Of a stretch of DNA of 64,000 nucleotides, positions 26,205 to 34,733 are shown in pieces (position 1 is the first letter of the stretch; every line of letters starts with the position of its first letter). The DNA is taken from contig JBBCGH010000001.1 in the NCBI GenBank assembly GCA_037200445.1, positions 3,782,001 through 3,846,000 of the forward strand, written 5' to 3'. The notes under the pieces were generated by a model that did no database searches, was not told where the DNA came from, and saw only the letters and a list, made by a program, of their open reading frames with translations. Position numbers and translations under genes: made by a program. Source of the stretch: Alphaproteobacteria bacterium (GTDB lineage: Bacteria; Pseudomonadota; Alphaproteobacteria; Rhizobiales; Xanthobacteraceae).

Positions 26205-27451
26205 ACGACGCCGCCGGACGTGTTTCCGCTCCGGCCATCAGCCCGCCCGAACCCGACCTCACACCTGCCGCACTGATCGCCCGGGCAACCGCGCTGCGCG
26301 CCACGTTGCGCGCCGCGCAGGCCGACTGCGAGCGCCAGGGCCGCGTGTCCGAGGTCATCAACGATGAGCTGGTGCGCGCCGGTTTCTATCGCGTGATCCA
26401 GCCGCGGCTCTTCGGCGGCTACGAGTTCGACGTGCCGACTTTCTATCGCGTCATGATGGAGGTCGCGCGCGGCTGTCCCGAAACCGGCTGGGTACTGGCA
26501 CTGACGGCGGGCCATCCGTTGATCGTGGCGAGCTTTCCGTTTGACGGTCAGGCTGAGGTCTACGTCCATGACGGCGAATTTCGCTGTCCGGCCGCATTCA
26601 ATCCGCATGGGTTAGCCGTGCCAGTCGAGGGCGGCTACCGCGTCACCGCCTCGTGGGCTTCGGCGTCGGGCTGCGACATCGGCACGCATCACATCGGCAG
26701 CGCGGCGATCGCCGGCGCCGGCGGCAAGCCGACGACCCAGATCATCCAGCTTCTGCTCACGCGCGATCAATACCGCATCATCGACGACTGGCATGTGATG
26801 GGCATGCAGGGCACCGGCTCGAAGCGCGTCGCTTGCGATGATGCCTTCGTTCCAGCGCGGCGCACCACGCCCGCGTTCGGCGTCGGCCGCGGCAGCGAGC
26901 CTGCGAGCCGGAACGGCCCGCATGCCAACCCGCTCTATCGCGGGCGCGTGCTCTGTTTCCTGGTCGGCGAGACCGCTTCGGTCGCGGTCGGCGCCGCGCG
27001 CGGCGCGCTCGACATCTACGAGGAAACGCTGCGCACCAAGCGCACGTTCTTCCCGCCCTATCACGAGCGCTTCAAGGAGCCGGAATTCCAGGCGCACTAC
27101 GGCCGGGCGCTCGGCCTCGTCGCGACCGCCGAGGCGGCGCTGCTGCGCGCCGGCGAGGACTATATGGACTATGCACGCGAAGCCGCGGCCGGCGGTGAAC
27201 CCTTCGGCGACGAGAAGGACCAGCGCCTCCTGCTGATCGAGCAGAACGTCATCCGTCTTGCCTGGGAGGCCGTGGAGCTGATATTTCGCACCATCGGCAC
27301 GTCGGACTCGGCTCGTGACGGCGCCATTCTCGGACGCATTTTCCGCAACATGGCGGTCATCACGACCCACCCGGCGCTGCAGCTCGACCGCACCGCGGTG
27401 AATGCCGCGCGCACGCGGTTCGGCCTCACGCCGCCGGCAGCTGAAGCCTGA
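26201..27451 (+). CDS. Acyl-CoA dehydrogenase-fold flavin monooxygenase
   Basis: This 416-residue protein belongs to the group D flavin monooxygenase/acyl-CoA dehydrogenase superfamily (HsaA, DszC, C2-HpaH type). Visible features are [22 protein letters not shown] near residue 52 (read in parts), [15 protein letters not shown] near residue 93 and [16 protein letters not shown] near residue 195. The C-terminal helical bundle includes [19 protein letters not shown]. Such enzymes use reduced flavin from a partner and lack acyl-CoA dehydrogenase activity. It starts with GTG overlapping the rpe stop, an odd neighbour for a sugar-phosphate enzyme. The hpaC-like reductase in this window is a possible but unproven partner. 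Confidence 0.82.
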   Translation: MNDAAGRVSAPAISPPEPDLTPAALIARATALRATLRAAQADCERQGRVSEVINDELVRAGFYRVIQPRLFGGYEFDVPTFYRVMMEVARGCPETGWVLALTAGHPLIVASFPFDGQAEVYVHDGEFRCPAAFNPHGLAVPVEGGYRVTASWASASGCDIGTHHIGSAAIAGAGGKPTTQIIQLLLTRDQYRIIDDWHVMGMQGTGSKRVACDDAFVPARRTTPAFGVGRGSEPASRNGPHANPLYRGRVLCFLVGETASVAVGAARGALDIYEETLRTKRTFFPPYHERFKEPEFQAHYGRALGLVATAEAALLRAGEDYMDYAREAAAGGEPFGDEKDQRLLLIEQNVIRLAWEAVELIFRTIGTSDSARDGAILGRIFRNMAVITTHPALQLDRTAVNAARTRFGLTPPAAEA

Positions 27452-27517
27452 TCGGAGGCGGGTTTTCCCCGCTCTCGCACCGTGCTAGGGGACCGCGTAA
27501 TCCCTGAAAGTGAGCCA

Positions 27518-28825
27518 ATGATTCCGCGCTACTCCCGCCCCGAGATGGCCGCCATCTGGGACCCCCAGACGCGTTTCCGCATCTGGTTCGAGATCGAGGC
27601 GCACGCCTCCGATGCCATGGCCGAGCTCGGGATCATCCCGAAGGAAGCCGCGCACGCCATCTGGGCAAAGGCGAAAGGCGCGACCTTCGATGTCGCGCGC
27701 ATCGACGAGATCGAGCGTGAGACCAAGCATGACGTGATCTCGTTCCTCACGCATCTTGCCGAGATCGTGGGGCCGGAAGCGCGCTTCGTGCATCAGGGGA
27801 TGACGTCATCTGACATCCTCGACACGTGCCTCAACGTGCAGCTCACGCGCGCCGCCGATATCCTGATCGCGGACGTAGAGAAATTGCTGGAAGCGCTCAA
27901 GCGCCGCGCCTTCGAGCACAAGATGACGCCGACGATCGGCCGCTCGCATGCCATCCATGCCGAGCCGGTGACGTTCGGCCTCAAGCTCGCGCAGGCCTAT
28001 GCGGAATTTTCGCGCGCCAAGGATCGCCTGACCGCGGCACGGAAGGAGGTCGCGACCTGCGCGATTTCCGGCGCGGTCGGCACCTTCGCGCACGTCGACC
28101 CGCGCATCGAAGCGCATGTCGCCGCCAAGATGGGTCTTGCGGTCGAGCCGATCTCGACTCAGGTCATCCCGCGCGACCGTCACGCGATGTTCTTCGCGAC
28201 GCTCGGCGTTGTCGCCTCCTCGGTCGAGCGGCTTGCGATCGAGATCCGCCACCTGCAGCGCACCGAAGTTCTGGAAGCCGAGGAGTTCTTCTCCGAGGGC
28301 CAGAAAGGTTCCTCCGCCATGCCGCACAAGCGCAACCCCGTGCTGTCGGAGAACCTGACCGGGCTTTCGCGCATGGTGCGCGCCTATGTGACGCCGGCGC
28401 TGGAGAATGTGGCGCTGTGGCACGAGCGCGACATTTCGCACTCCTCGGTCGAGCGCATGATCGGGCCCGACGCGACGGTGACGCTCGACTTCGCGCTCGC
28501 CCGCCTTGCCGTGCTGATCGACAAGCTCATGATCTATCCGGAGAACATGAAGAAGAACCTCGACCGGCTCGGCGGGCTGATCCACTCGCAGCGCGTGATG
28601 TTGGCGCTGACACAGAAAGGCGCCTCGCGCGAGGACGCCTACCGGATGGTTCAGCGCAATGCGATGCCGGTCTGGCGCGGCGAAGGCGATTTCCTGTCGC
28701 TGCTCAAAGCCGACAAGGACGTGAAGAAATATTTGAGCGATCCCGAGATCGCGGAGAACTTCGACCTCGGCTTCCACCTCAAGCACGTCGATACGATTTT
28801 CAAACGCGTGTTCGGGACGAGCTGA
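27518..28825 (+). CDS. purB: Adenylosuccinate lyase
   Basis: This 435-residue enzyme catalyses two fumarate-releasing steps in purine synthesis (SAICAR to AICAR and adenylosuccinate to AMP). The family signature GSSAMPHKRNP lies at residues 264-274 and includes the catalytic Ser. HQGMTSSDILDTCLNVQL near residue 92 and TIGRSHAIHAEPVTFG near residue 140 give the other active-site segments. The start MIPRYSRPEMAAIW is typical of alphaproteobacteria. The rest of the pur genes lie about 6 kb downstream, so purB is transcribed separately. A hairpin follows the stop. Confidence 0.97.
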   Translation: MIPRYSRPEMAAIWDPQTRFRIWFEIEAHASDAMAELGIIPKEAAHAIWAKAKGATFDVARIDEIERETKHDVISFLTHLAEIVGPEARFVHQGMTSSDILDTCLNVQLTRAADILIADVEKLLEALKRRAFEHKMTPTIGRSHAIHAEPVTFGLKLAQAYAEFSRAKDRLTAARKEVATCAISGAVGTFAHVDPRIEAHVAAKMGLAVEPISTQVIPRDRHAMFFATLGVVASSVERLAIEIRHLQRTEVLEAEEFFSEGQKGSSAMPHKRNPVLSENLTGLSRMVRAYVTPALENVALWHERDISHSSVERMIGPDATVTLDFALARLAVLIDKLMIYPENMKKNLDRLGGLIHSQRVMLALTQKGASREDAYRMVQRNAMPVWRGEGDFLSLLKADKDVKKYLSDPEIAENFDLGFHLKHVDTIFKRVFGTS

Positions 28826-28830
28826 CGCAA

Positions 28831-28864
28831 AAGCCGGCGGGCCGAAGCCCGCCGGTGTTGGTTC
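28831..28864. terminator. Hairpin after purB
   Basis: CCGGCGGGC and GCCCGCCGG form a 9-bp perfect stem with a CGAA loop, followed by TGTTGGTTCTT. It lies between purB and the convergent SH3-protein gene and may serve both. Confidence 0.7.
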
Positions 28865-28882
28865 TTGCGCTGGCTCCCCGGA

Positions 28883-29578
28883 CTAGCGACGTCCTCCAGG
28901 ACCGCCGCCAACGTGCCCGCCGCCAGCCGGGGCACCTCCGCCTATCCTGGCACCGCCAATCGCTCCGCCGCCACGGAAGCCACCGCCCATCCCGCCGCGG
29001 AAGCCGCTGCCTCCTGACGGCATGCCGACCGGCGCGCTCACTGACGGGCGGCCGCCAATGGTGCCGCCCGGAAAGCCGCGCCCGCCTTGGGTAAAGCCTG
29101 GGCGTCCACCCGCCGCAAAGCCCGGGCGGCCACCATTCCAGGCGTGGCCATTGTTCCAGCGGCCACCCTGATGGAAGCGCCGGCCGGGGCTCACGTAGAA
29201 CCCGAAGCCTGCGCCATAACTATATCCACCATCGTAGTAATCGTTGTAGTATGGCCCATCGTCATAGGCGTACGCCGGCTCCTCGTAGGCATAGCCGGGC
29301 GCAACCGCGACGCCGGCGCCGACACCACCTGCCATCGCCAGATAGCTTTGGTTCGCGTAGCCCGTTTGGCCGCGGAAACTCACCTGGCACCAGCTCCCGG
29401 TGCATCCGCCAGCGTCAACCGCAGCGCCCGCCGGAATCGTGCCGATCACCGCGAACTGCGTGCCAGGACCGGAACGCACATTGAGCGAGGTTTCCGCTGT
29501 CGCGGGCGCTGCATTCGCCGCTCCGGCGGAAAGCACAAGCGCTGAGGCAGCGCTGAACAGAATGGTCTTTAGAGTCAT
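28883..29578 (-). CDS. Secreted SH3-domain, Gly-rich protein
   Basis: This 231-residue protein has a Sec signal (MTLKTILFSAASALVLSAGA, cleavage after ANA). A bacterial SH3 domain follows at about residues 27-82 (TSLNVRSGPGTQFAVIG, GSWCQVSFRGQTGYANQSYL). A Tyr/Asp-rich linker (YNDYYDGGYSYG) and a long Gly/Arg/Pro low-complexity tail (repeats of GGRPGF and GGG) end it. Such proteins are periplasmic or cell-surface associated in rhizobia. The tail may mediate aggregation or polysaccharide contact, which is inference. Confidence 0.85.
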   Translation of the reverse strand: MTLKTILFSAASALVLSAGAANAAPATAETSLNVRSGPGTQFAVIGTIPAGAAVDAGGCTGSWCQVSFRGQTGYANQSYLAMAGGVGAGVAVAPGYAYEEPAYAYDDGPYYNDYYDGGYSYGAGFGFYVSPGRRFHQGGRWNNGHAWNGGRPGFAAGGRPGFTQGGRGFPGGTIGGRPSVSAPVGMPSGGSGFRGGMGGGFRGGGAIGGARIGGGAPAGGGHVGGGPGGRR

Positions 29579-29757
29579 GGTTCCCTTCTCTCAGTTGGGA
29601 TTTGCCCGTACAGGGGAAAGCCATGCGGTGCGGCGATGTTCCGCACATTACGCAAATGCAATGCCGGCGGCGTCAGGCCCTTTTTGCGATGCGCGGCCAC
29701 TTGCCTGAAGCGCACCGCCATTGCACCGTCTGCCTTCCTGATGAAGGAGATCCCGCG

Positions 29758-30855
29758 ATGGTCACGCTCCTGCACGAACAATCCGAAACCAGCAGCGAGA
29801 CGGCGCTGGCGAAGGGCGAAGACCTGTGGATCACCCCGCGCGATCTCGAGCGCGCGACGGGTTGGTCATTCAAGCCGGAAGGCTTCTGTCTGGGCGAGGT
29901 GTGCGTTCCGGTGCCGGCGGGCGACCGTTCGCGCTATGTCGACGGCGACAAGGTCAACGCCGCGGCATTCTGGAAGCGGCTTGGCAACCCGATCGTCCAT
30001 GACGCGTCGGGTGAGATTTGGGCCCTCGGGACCGGCGCGTCCGATCGTGCAGCGTCATTGCAGTCGCTGGAAGCGCCGGACTTCGCGCTGCCGGATCTTT
30101 CCGGCGTCGCGCACAGGCTTTCCGATGAGCGCGGCAAGAAGATCCTGCTCGTGACGTGGGCCTCCTGGTGAGGCTGTCGAGCAGACTTGCCCGTGTGGCA
30201 GTCCATCTACGCCGACTTGAAGGATAGCAATTTCATCGTCATCGCTGTCGCGATGGACAACGCGGAGGCCGCACGGCCGTGGATCGAGGCGGCGAAGCCC
30301 GCCTATCCGTGCCTGATCGACCGCGATCACCATGTCGCCGACCTCTACAACATGGTCAACGTGCCGCAGGCGACGTGGATCGACGAAGATGGCCGCATCG
30401 TGCGGCCGCCCGAAAACGCGGGATCGTCGGACGCCTTCCGTCACATGAACCGCGCGACCAAGCAGATGCCCACTGAGCAGCTCGCTGAGCGCGAGCGCAT
30501 CAAATCAACCTACCTGGCTGCCGTGCGGGACTGGGCGCACAAGGGATCGGCCAGCGAGTTCGCGTACGATCCGGCCGCCGCACGCGCCCAGCTGCGGCTG
30601 CCGGACGGTTCGATCGCCAGCGCGCACGTCCATTTCCGGTTGGCGCGCCATCTCCTGCGCACTGGAAACAACAACGAGGCCGCGCTTCATTTCGCCGAGG
30701 CGAGCCGGCAGCACCCGGAGTCATGGAATATCTGGCGCCAGGCCGCGCAGAAGGACCCGACAACCGGCCTTGCCAGCGGACCCGAATTCTGGGCGCGGGT
30801 CGATGCGCTCGGCGACGGGCCCTATTACCGGCCAATCGACATGAAAGGGATCTGA
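29758..30855 (+). CDS. TlpA/ResA-like redoxin, probable selenoprotein with UGA at residue 138
   Basis: The gene is intact over 366 codons except for a TGA at 30169-30171. The sequence around it reads TWASW-(TGA)-GCRADLPVWQ, and the frame continues with a well-formed thioredoxin fold (FIVIAVAMDN, AYPCLIDRDHHVADLYNMVNVP then ATWIDEDGRIV). In Cys-containing relatives of this family the residue before GCR is Cys, so TGA occupies the redox-active position. I recall a ResA-like family described by the pattern WAxxUGC, which WASWUGC fits; this should be checked against NCBIfam. A SECIS-like hairpin starts 12 nt after the TGA. The ATG at 29758 has AAGGAGA upstream. No signal peptide is visible, suggesting a cytoplasmic protein. 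The alternative is a nonsense mutation or read error giving a 137-residue stub. Confidence 0.75.
30184..30203 (+). promoter_or_regulatory. Candidate bacterial SECIS element
   Basis: The 20 nt fold as GAC, bulged U, UGCC, loop CGUGU, GGCA, GUC. That is a 3-bp lower stem, a single bulged U on the 5' side, a 4-bp upper stem, and a 5-nt loop containing GU. The hairpin begins 12 nt after the UGA. As I recall it, the E. coli fdhF SECIS has GGU, bulged U, GCA, loop GGUC, UGC, ACC, starting 11 nt after its UGA; bulged U and loop GU are the SelB contacts. The match of layout and spacing is close. It also encodes DLPVWQS, so part of the sequence is constrained by protein. Confidence 0.6.
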
Positions 30856-30865
30856 CACGGTCGAG

Positions 30866-31690
30866 TCAGTGCGCCGGAACAGCCTTCGGTTCGGGCGCGA
30901 ACAGCCGCATCAGCGCGAACATGACCAAGAGCGTCGCAATGTAGACCGAGAGCTCCATCGCGGTCGGGCGATCATTGTAGCCGACGAGCGTGTGCAGAGC
31001 CTTGCCAACGACGCTGCCATCCGACAGGAGCCACGACGTATCCCAAACGACGGCGCCGAGGGCGGTCAGCACGTCGGCCTGCGCCAGGAAGTGCACGGCT
31101 TGCGCCGCCATACCGGCGGCGAGGAATGCGATCATGGCGCTTGTTACTGCGAACAGGTGACGCCCGGGAATGCGCAGCAGGCCGAAATAGGCGAGTGCAC
31201 AGACGAGCGCACCGAGCGCAAGTCCAAGCACGCCGCCAAGGAATACACTCGCCTCCGACGTACCGCCGCTCGCGAGGATGCCGTACAGGAACAGCACGAC
31301 CTCCGCACCTTCGCGCAGCGTTGCGACGCCCACCACAATCGCAAGTGCGGCGAGCGAGCTGCGCCCTGACACCACGGCTTCACCGGCAGCCCGCATTTCG
31401 GCCGCCAACTCGCGTCCGTGCCGCGCCATCCAGACGTTATGCCAGGTGAGCATCACCACCGCGATGAGCAGTACTGTTGCGTTGAACAGCTCCTGCCCCG
31501 ATCCGGCGAATGCCTCGGACAACACACCCGCGAACGCCGCAACGATGCAGGCTCCGAGCACGCCGCCCGCAACGCCGCCGGCGACCCACAGGCCGCGCTG
31601 CGGCACGCCGCGCGTGACGGCCAGCACGATGCCGACGATCAGTCCGGCCTCGAAGACTTCCCGGAAAACGATGATGAGCGCGGCGAGCAC
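30866..31690 (-). CDS. efeU: FTR1 family iron permease
   Basis: This 274-residue inner-membrane protein has seven hydrophobic helices. The first iron-binding motif is RevfE (REVFEAG, residues 10-16) in place of the usual REGLE. The second, LREGAEVVLFLYG near residue 125, is canonical. FTR1/EfeU permeases import iron with partner cupredoxin-type or EfeO proteins. It begins 2 bp after the stop of the cupredoxin-fold gene, so the two form an operon. No EfeB peroxidase or ferroxidase gene is adjacent. Confidence 0.87.
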   Translation of the reverse strand: MLAALIIVFREVFEAGLIVGIVLAVTRGVPQRGLWVAGGVAGGVLGACIVAAFAGVLSEAFAGSGQELFNATVLLIAVVMLTWHNVWMARHGRELAAEMRAAGEAVVSGRSSLAALAIVVGVATLREGAEVVLFLYGILASGGTSEASVFLGGVLGLALGALVCALAYFGLLRIPGRHLFAVTSAMIAFLAAGMAAQAVHFLAQADVLTALGAVVWDTSWLLSDGSVVGKALHTLVGYNDRPTAMELSVYIATLLVMFALMRLFAPEPKAVPAH

Positions 31691-31692
31691 GG

Positions 31693-32049
31693 CTATTCCA
31701 CGATCAGCGTGCCGCGATTCTTCTCGTTGAAGTCATCGAAGAATTCGTACCTGCCGGGCTTGAGCGGCCCCACGCGCGCCAGCCCCTCGCTATTGGGCGC
31801 GACCACCTTCTCGACCTTCAGCGACTTGCTCTCGAACTCCATCGCGACCGCGTCCTGGTTCTTCACCTGGATCACGATGCGGGCATTCGCCGGCGCCTTC
31901 ACCTCGGCGGGCACAAACTTCTTGTCCTTCACGACGATCTCGATGGTCGCGTATTGGCCCTGAGCGATTGCTCCGCCGGGCCCCAACGGCAGGAGCAACG
32001 CCATCGCAACAAAGGTTCGACGGCCAACCAAGGCGGCAACACGCGTCAT
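31693..32049 (-). CDS. Periplasmic cupredoxin-fold protein lacking copper ligands
   Basis: This 118-residue protein has an N-terminal signal (RTFVAMALLLPLGPGGAIAQ). A cupredoxin-like domain follows (IEIVVKDKKFVPAEVKAPAN, EFESKSLKVEKVV, then LKPGRYEFFDDFNEKNRGTL). The mature part contains no His and no Cys, so a type 1 copper site is impossible. This matches the EfeO-type cupredoxin domain that binds iron or acts structurally. I prefer the ATG at 32049; the frame is open to 32073. It is the first gene of a two-gene operon with the FTR1 permease, suggesting it hands iron to the permease. Confidence 0.82.
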   Translation of the reverse strand: MTRVAALVGRRTFVAMALLLPLGPGGAIAQGQYATIEIVVKDKKFVPAEVKAPANARIVIQVKNQDAVAMEFESKSLKVEKVVAPNSEGLARVGPLKPGRYEFFDDFNEKNRGTLIVE

Positions 32050-32367
32050 CTGATACCCCGGGGAAAGAAGCATTCGGCGGCAACATATGCCGGATGCCGG
32101 GCGGATGCTGCCCCCCGGAAATTAGAATAGCCCCAGATTTCAGACACCTGCGCCGGCCAAGGGGAGGAATTTCGTTAACCCGTCCCCGCCACAATCCGGC
32201 CGGACGGGAACAGCACCATGGCGTCGAACAAGCCGGCCTCGCCCAGCGGGGGAACGCAACGCAACGCGCGGCTGCCGTTGGTGGCCGCACCGCGCCTTGC
32301 CCCTGCGGATGGGTACCGCGGCTCGCTGCGTTCCGTGTTGGTTGGTCCTTCGGTCACGCCCCGCGTC
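32050..32367. other. Intergenic region upstream of murI and the iron operon
   Basis: This 318-bp stretch separates two divergent genes and should hold both promoters. The murI frame is open back to 32218, but that extension is low-complexity and unlike the family. I see no hairpin, repeat or regulator motif that I can support. Confidence 0.5.
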
Positions 32368-33177
32368 ATGCCATCACCTGCCATCCTGGTTTTTGACTCC
32401 GGCGTCGGTGGATTGACCGTGTTCCGCGAGGTTGCGCGCGCCCGGCCCGATGCGCGGCTGACCTATGTGGCCGATGACGCGCTGTTCCCCTATGGCAAGG
32501 TGCCGGAAGACGCGCTGATTACGCGCGTCACAGCGCTGATGGGGAACCTGATCGCGGCGTATGCACCCGATCTGATCGTGATCGCCTGCAACACGGCTTC
32601 GGTGCAGGTGCTGCCCGCGCTGCGCCAGCGCTTCAGCGTGCCGTTCGTCGGCACGGTACCGGCGATCAAGCCGGCCTGCGCGGCCTCGCAGTCGAAGCGC
32701 GTATCGGTGCTGGGAACCGAGGCAACGGTTGCCCGCGAATATACGCATGCGCTGATCCGCAACTTCGGCCAGGGCTGCGATCTGACCTTGGTTGGCTCCG
32801 CGCGGCTCGCCGCGCTCGCCGAGGCGGCACTCGCCGGGCGTCCTGTCGCCGACGACGATATCCGCGCCGAAATCGCCCCCTGCTTCGTGGAGGACGGCAC
32901 GGAACGCACCGACACCATCGTGCTCGCCTGCACGCACTATCCGCTGCTGCTCGACCGCTTCGAGCGAGTCGCGCCCTGGCCGGTGCGCTGGATCGATCCG
33001 GCGCCTGCGATTGCCCGCCGCGTGCTCGATCTGGTTGGGCCGAGGACCGATGTGCCTGCTCCCGGAACGGCGCGCGCGATCTTCACCTCCTGCCGCAGGC
33101 CCTCCGGTGAACTTGCTGCCGCGCTTGCAGATTTTGGTCTTGAACCTGCCGAGTCAGCCGCTCCTGCCGCGATTTGA
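32368..33177 (+). CDS. murI: Glutamate racemase
   Basis: This 269-residue enzyme makes D-glutamate for peptidoglycan. Both catalytic Cys motifs are visible: IVIACNTASVQVLPAL near residue 70 and IVLACTHYPLLLDRFE near residue 188. The N-terminal FDSGVGGLTVFREV is diagnostic. I chose the ATG at 32368 because the homologous sequence begins there. It is followed after 170 bp by rpsD on the same strand. Confidence 0.95.
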   Translation: MPSPAILVFDSGVGGLTVFREVARARPDARLTYVADDALFPYGKVPEDALITRVTALMGNLIAAYAPDLIVIACNTASVQVLPALRQRFSVPFVGTVPAIKPACAASQSKRVSVLGTEATVAREYTHALIRNFGQGCDLTLVGSARLAALAEAALAGRPVADDDIRAEIAPCFVEDGTERTDTIVLACTHYPLLLDRFERVAPWPVRWIDPAPAIARRVLDLVGPRTDVPAPGTARAIFTSCRRPSGELAAALADFGLEPAESAAPAAI

Positions 33178-33347
33178 CACCTCCGGCGTTTGCCCCTAGA
33201 AACCGGCCGCCACGCGAGGAATAGCCCGCGCGGCGTTTCGCACCCGTGGTCACTGCCGACGCTTCGGCACTCGACCTGTCGGTCCGGGGCCTCCCCGGGC
33301 AGAGGAGGGCGCGTTTCCTCGGAACAATCGCAACAACAGAGGACGCG

Positions 33348-33965
33348 ATGTCAAAGCGCATTGAGGCCAAGTACAAGATCGACCGTCGGATGAGCGAGAA
33401 CATCTGGGGTCGCCCGAAGAGCCCGGTGAACCGGCGCGAATACGGCCCCGGCCAGCACGGCCAGCGGCGCAAGGGCAAGCTCTCCGACTACGGCGTGCAG
33501 TTGCGCGCCAAGCAGAAGCTCAAGCGCTACTACGCCAACATCATGGAGCGCCAGTTCCGCGGCATCTATGACGAGGCGATCCGCATGAAGGGCGATAGCG
33601 GGGCCAACATGATCGGCCTCCTGGAGCGCCGGCTCGACGCGATCGTCTATCGCGCCAAGTTCGTTCCGACGATTTTCGCCGCACGCCAGTTCGTCAACCA
33701 CGGCCACGTCAAGGTCAACGGCAAGCGCGTCAACATCGCGAGCTACCGCTGCAAGGTCGGCGATACGGTCGAGGTCAAGGACGCCTCTAAGGAAATGGCG
33801 CTGGTGCTCGAGGCAAAGGCCCTCGCCGAGCGTGACGTGCCGGACTACCTCGAGGTCGACCACACCAAGATGACCGCGAAGCTTGCGCGCGTGCCGGCTC
33901 CGGGCGAGGTCCCCTACCCGGTCCAGATGGAGCCTCATCTCGTCGTGGAATTCTATTCGCGCTGA
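33348..33965 (+). CDS. rpsD: 30S ribosomal protein S4
   Basis: This 205-residue protein binds 16S rRNA early in small-subunit assembly. Its features are [21 protein letters not shown] near residue 30 (read in two parts), [12 protein letters not shown] near residue 92, and the S4 RNA-binding domain [21 protein letters not shown]. The length equals that of alphaproteobacterial S4. AACAGAGGACGCG precedes the ATG. In rhizobia rpsD often stands alone near murI, grxD and bolA, as here. A perfect terminator follows. Confidence 0.98.
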   Translation: MSKRIEAKYKIDRRMSENIWGRPKSPVNRREYGPGQHGQRRKGKLSDYGVQLRAKQKLKRYYANIMERQFRGIYDEAIRMKGDSGANMIGLLERRLDAIVYRAKFVPTIFAARQFVNHGHVKVNGKRVNIASYRCKVGDTVEVKDASKEMALVLEAKALAERDVPDYLEVDHTKMTAKLARVPAPGEVPYPVQMEPHLVVEFYSR

Positions 33966-33986
33966 TTTTGCGGAAACCCAAACGAA

Positions 33987-34010
33987 AAAGGCCGCCTTCG
34001 GGCGGCCTTT
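33987..34010 (+). terminator. Rho-independent terminator after rpsD
   Basis: AAAGGCCGCC and GGCGGCCTTT form a perfect 10-bp stem closed by a TTCG tetraloop. It lies 21 bp after the rpsD stop and also 21 bp before the convergent grxD stop, so it can serve both strands. Confidence 0.9.
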
Positions 34011-34031
34011 GCATTTCGAACTGATGCGTTG

Positions 34032-34370
34032 TCAGGCTGACGCGGCTTCCTTCACCGGCAGGCCCTTCTCCTTGAGGAAGGTCTGCAGCTCGCCCGCCTG
34101 GAACATCTCGCGCACAATGTCGCAGCCGCCGACGAACTCGCCCTTCACGTAGAGCTGCGGAATCGTCGGCCAGTTCGAATAACCCTTGATGCCGTTGCGC
34201 AGCTCCTCGTTCTCCAGAACGTTAAGCCCTTTGTACGGCACGCCGATGTGGTCGAGAATCTGCACGACCTGGCCCGAGAAGCCGCACATCGGGAACTGCG
34301 GCGTGCCCTTCATGAACAGCACCACGTCATTGTTCTTCACTTCATTGTCGATGAACTGCTCGATTGCCAT
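34032..34370 (-). CDS. grxD: Monothiol glutaredoxin (Grx4 type)
   Basis: This 112-residue monothiol glutaredoxin has the CGFS active site (MCGFSGQ, Cys29) and glutathione-binding elements ([20 protein letters not shown] near residue 70). Such proteins carry [2Fe-2S] clusters and partner with BolA in iron regulation and cluster delivery. The bolA gene lies 116 bp upstream on the same strand, which fits the known Grx4-BolA partnership. Confidence 0.96.
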   Translation of the reverse strand: MAIEQFIDNEVKNNDVVLFMKGTPQFPMCGFSGQVVQILDHIGVPYKGLNVLENEELRNGIKGYSNWPTIPQLYVKGEFVGGCDIVREMFQAGELQTFLKEKGLPVKEAASA

Positions 34371-34486
34371 GATGTCCTCGTTTGCGTCGCGCGCCCGGGC
34401 TCCCGAGTCAGCGCCTTTCCTCACATATGTAGCGCAAGCGGGTTGCGCAGCCCAGACCCCTGTGGTTTGGAAAATCCTGAGGAACT

Positions 34487-34723
34487 TCAGCCCTCTGGCG
34501 TCCCGGTCTGCAGCGCCAAGGCATGCAGTTTCCCGCCCATTTCGCCCTTGAGCGCCTGATAGACCAGCTGATGCTGCTGCACCCGGGACTTGCCTTTGAA
34601 CGAGGGCGCGATGACGGTCGCCGCATAGTGGTCGCCATCGCCCGCAAGGTCGCGGATCGTCACCTGGGCGTCCGGAATACCGGCTCGAATGAGCCGCTCG
34701 ATTTCGCTGGCGTCCATCGGCAT
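34487..34723 (-). CDS. bolA: BolA family protein
   Basis: The product has 78 residues and begins [19 protein letters not shown]. The fold elements [20 protein letters not shown] and [23 protein letters not shown] are typical, with the conserved His in LHAL near the end. BolA forms a complex with Grx4 that shares a [2Fe-2S] cluster. It lies between purL and grxD on the same strand, 10 bp after the purL stop, so it may be cotranscribed with the purine genes. Confidence 0.94.
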   Translation of the reverse strand: MPMDASEIERLIRAGIPDAQVTIRDLAGDGDHYAATVIAPSFKGKSRVQQHQLVYQALKGEMGGKLHALALQTGTPEG

Positions 34724-34733
34724 CGTGCAAATC

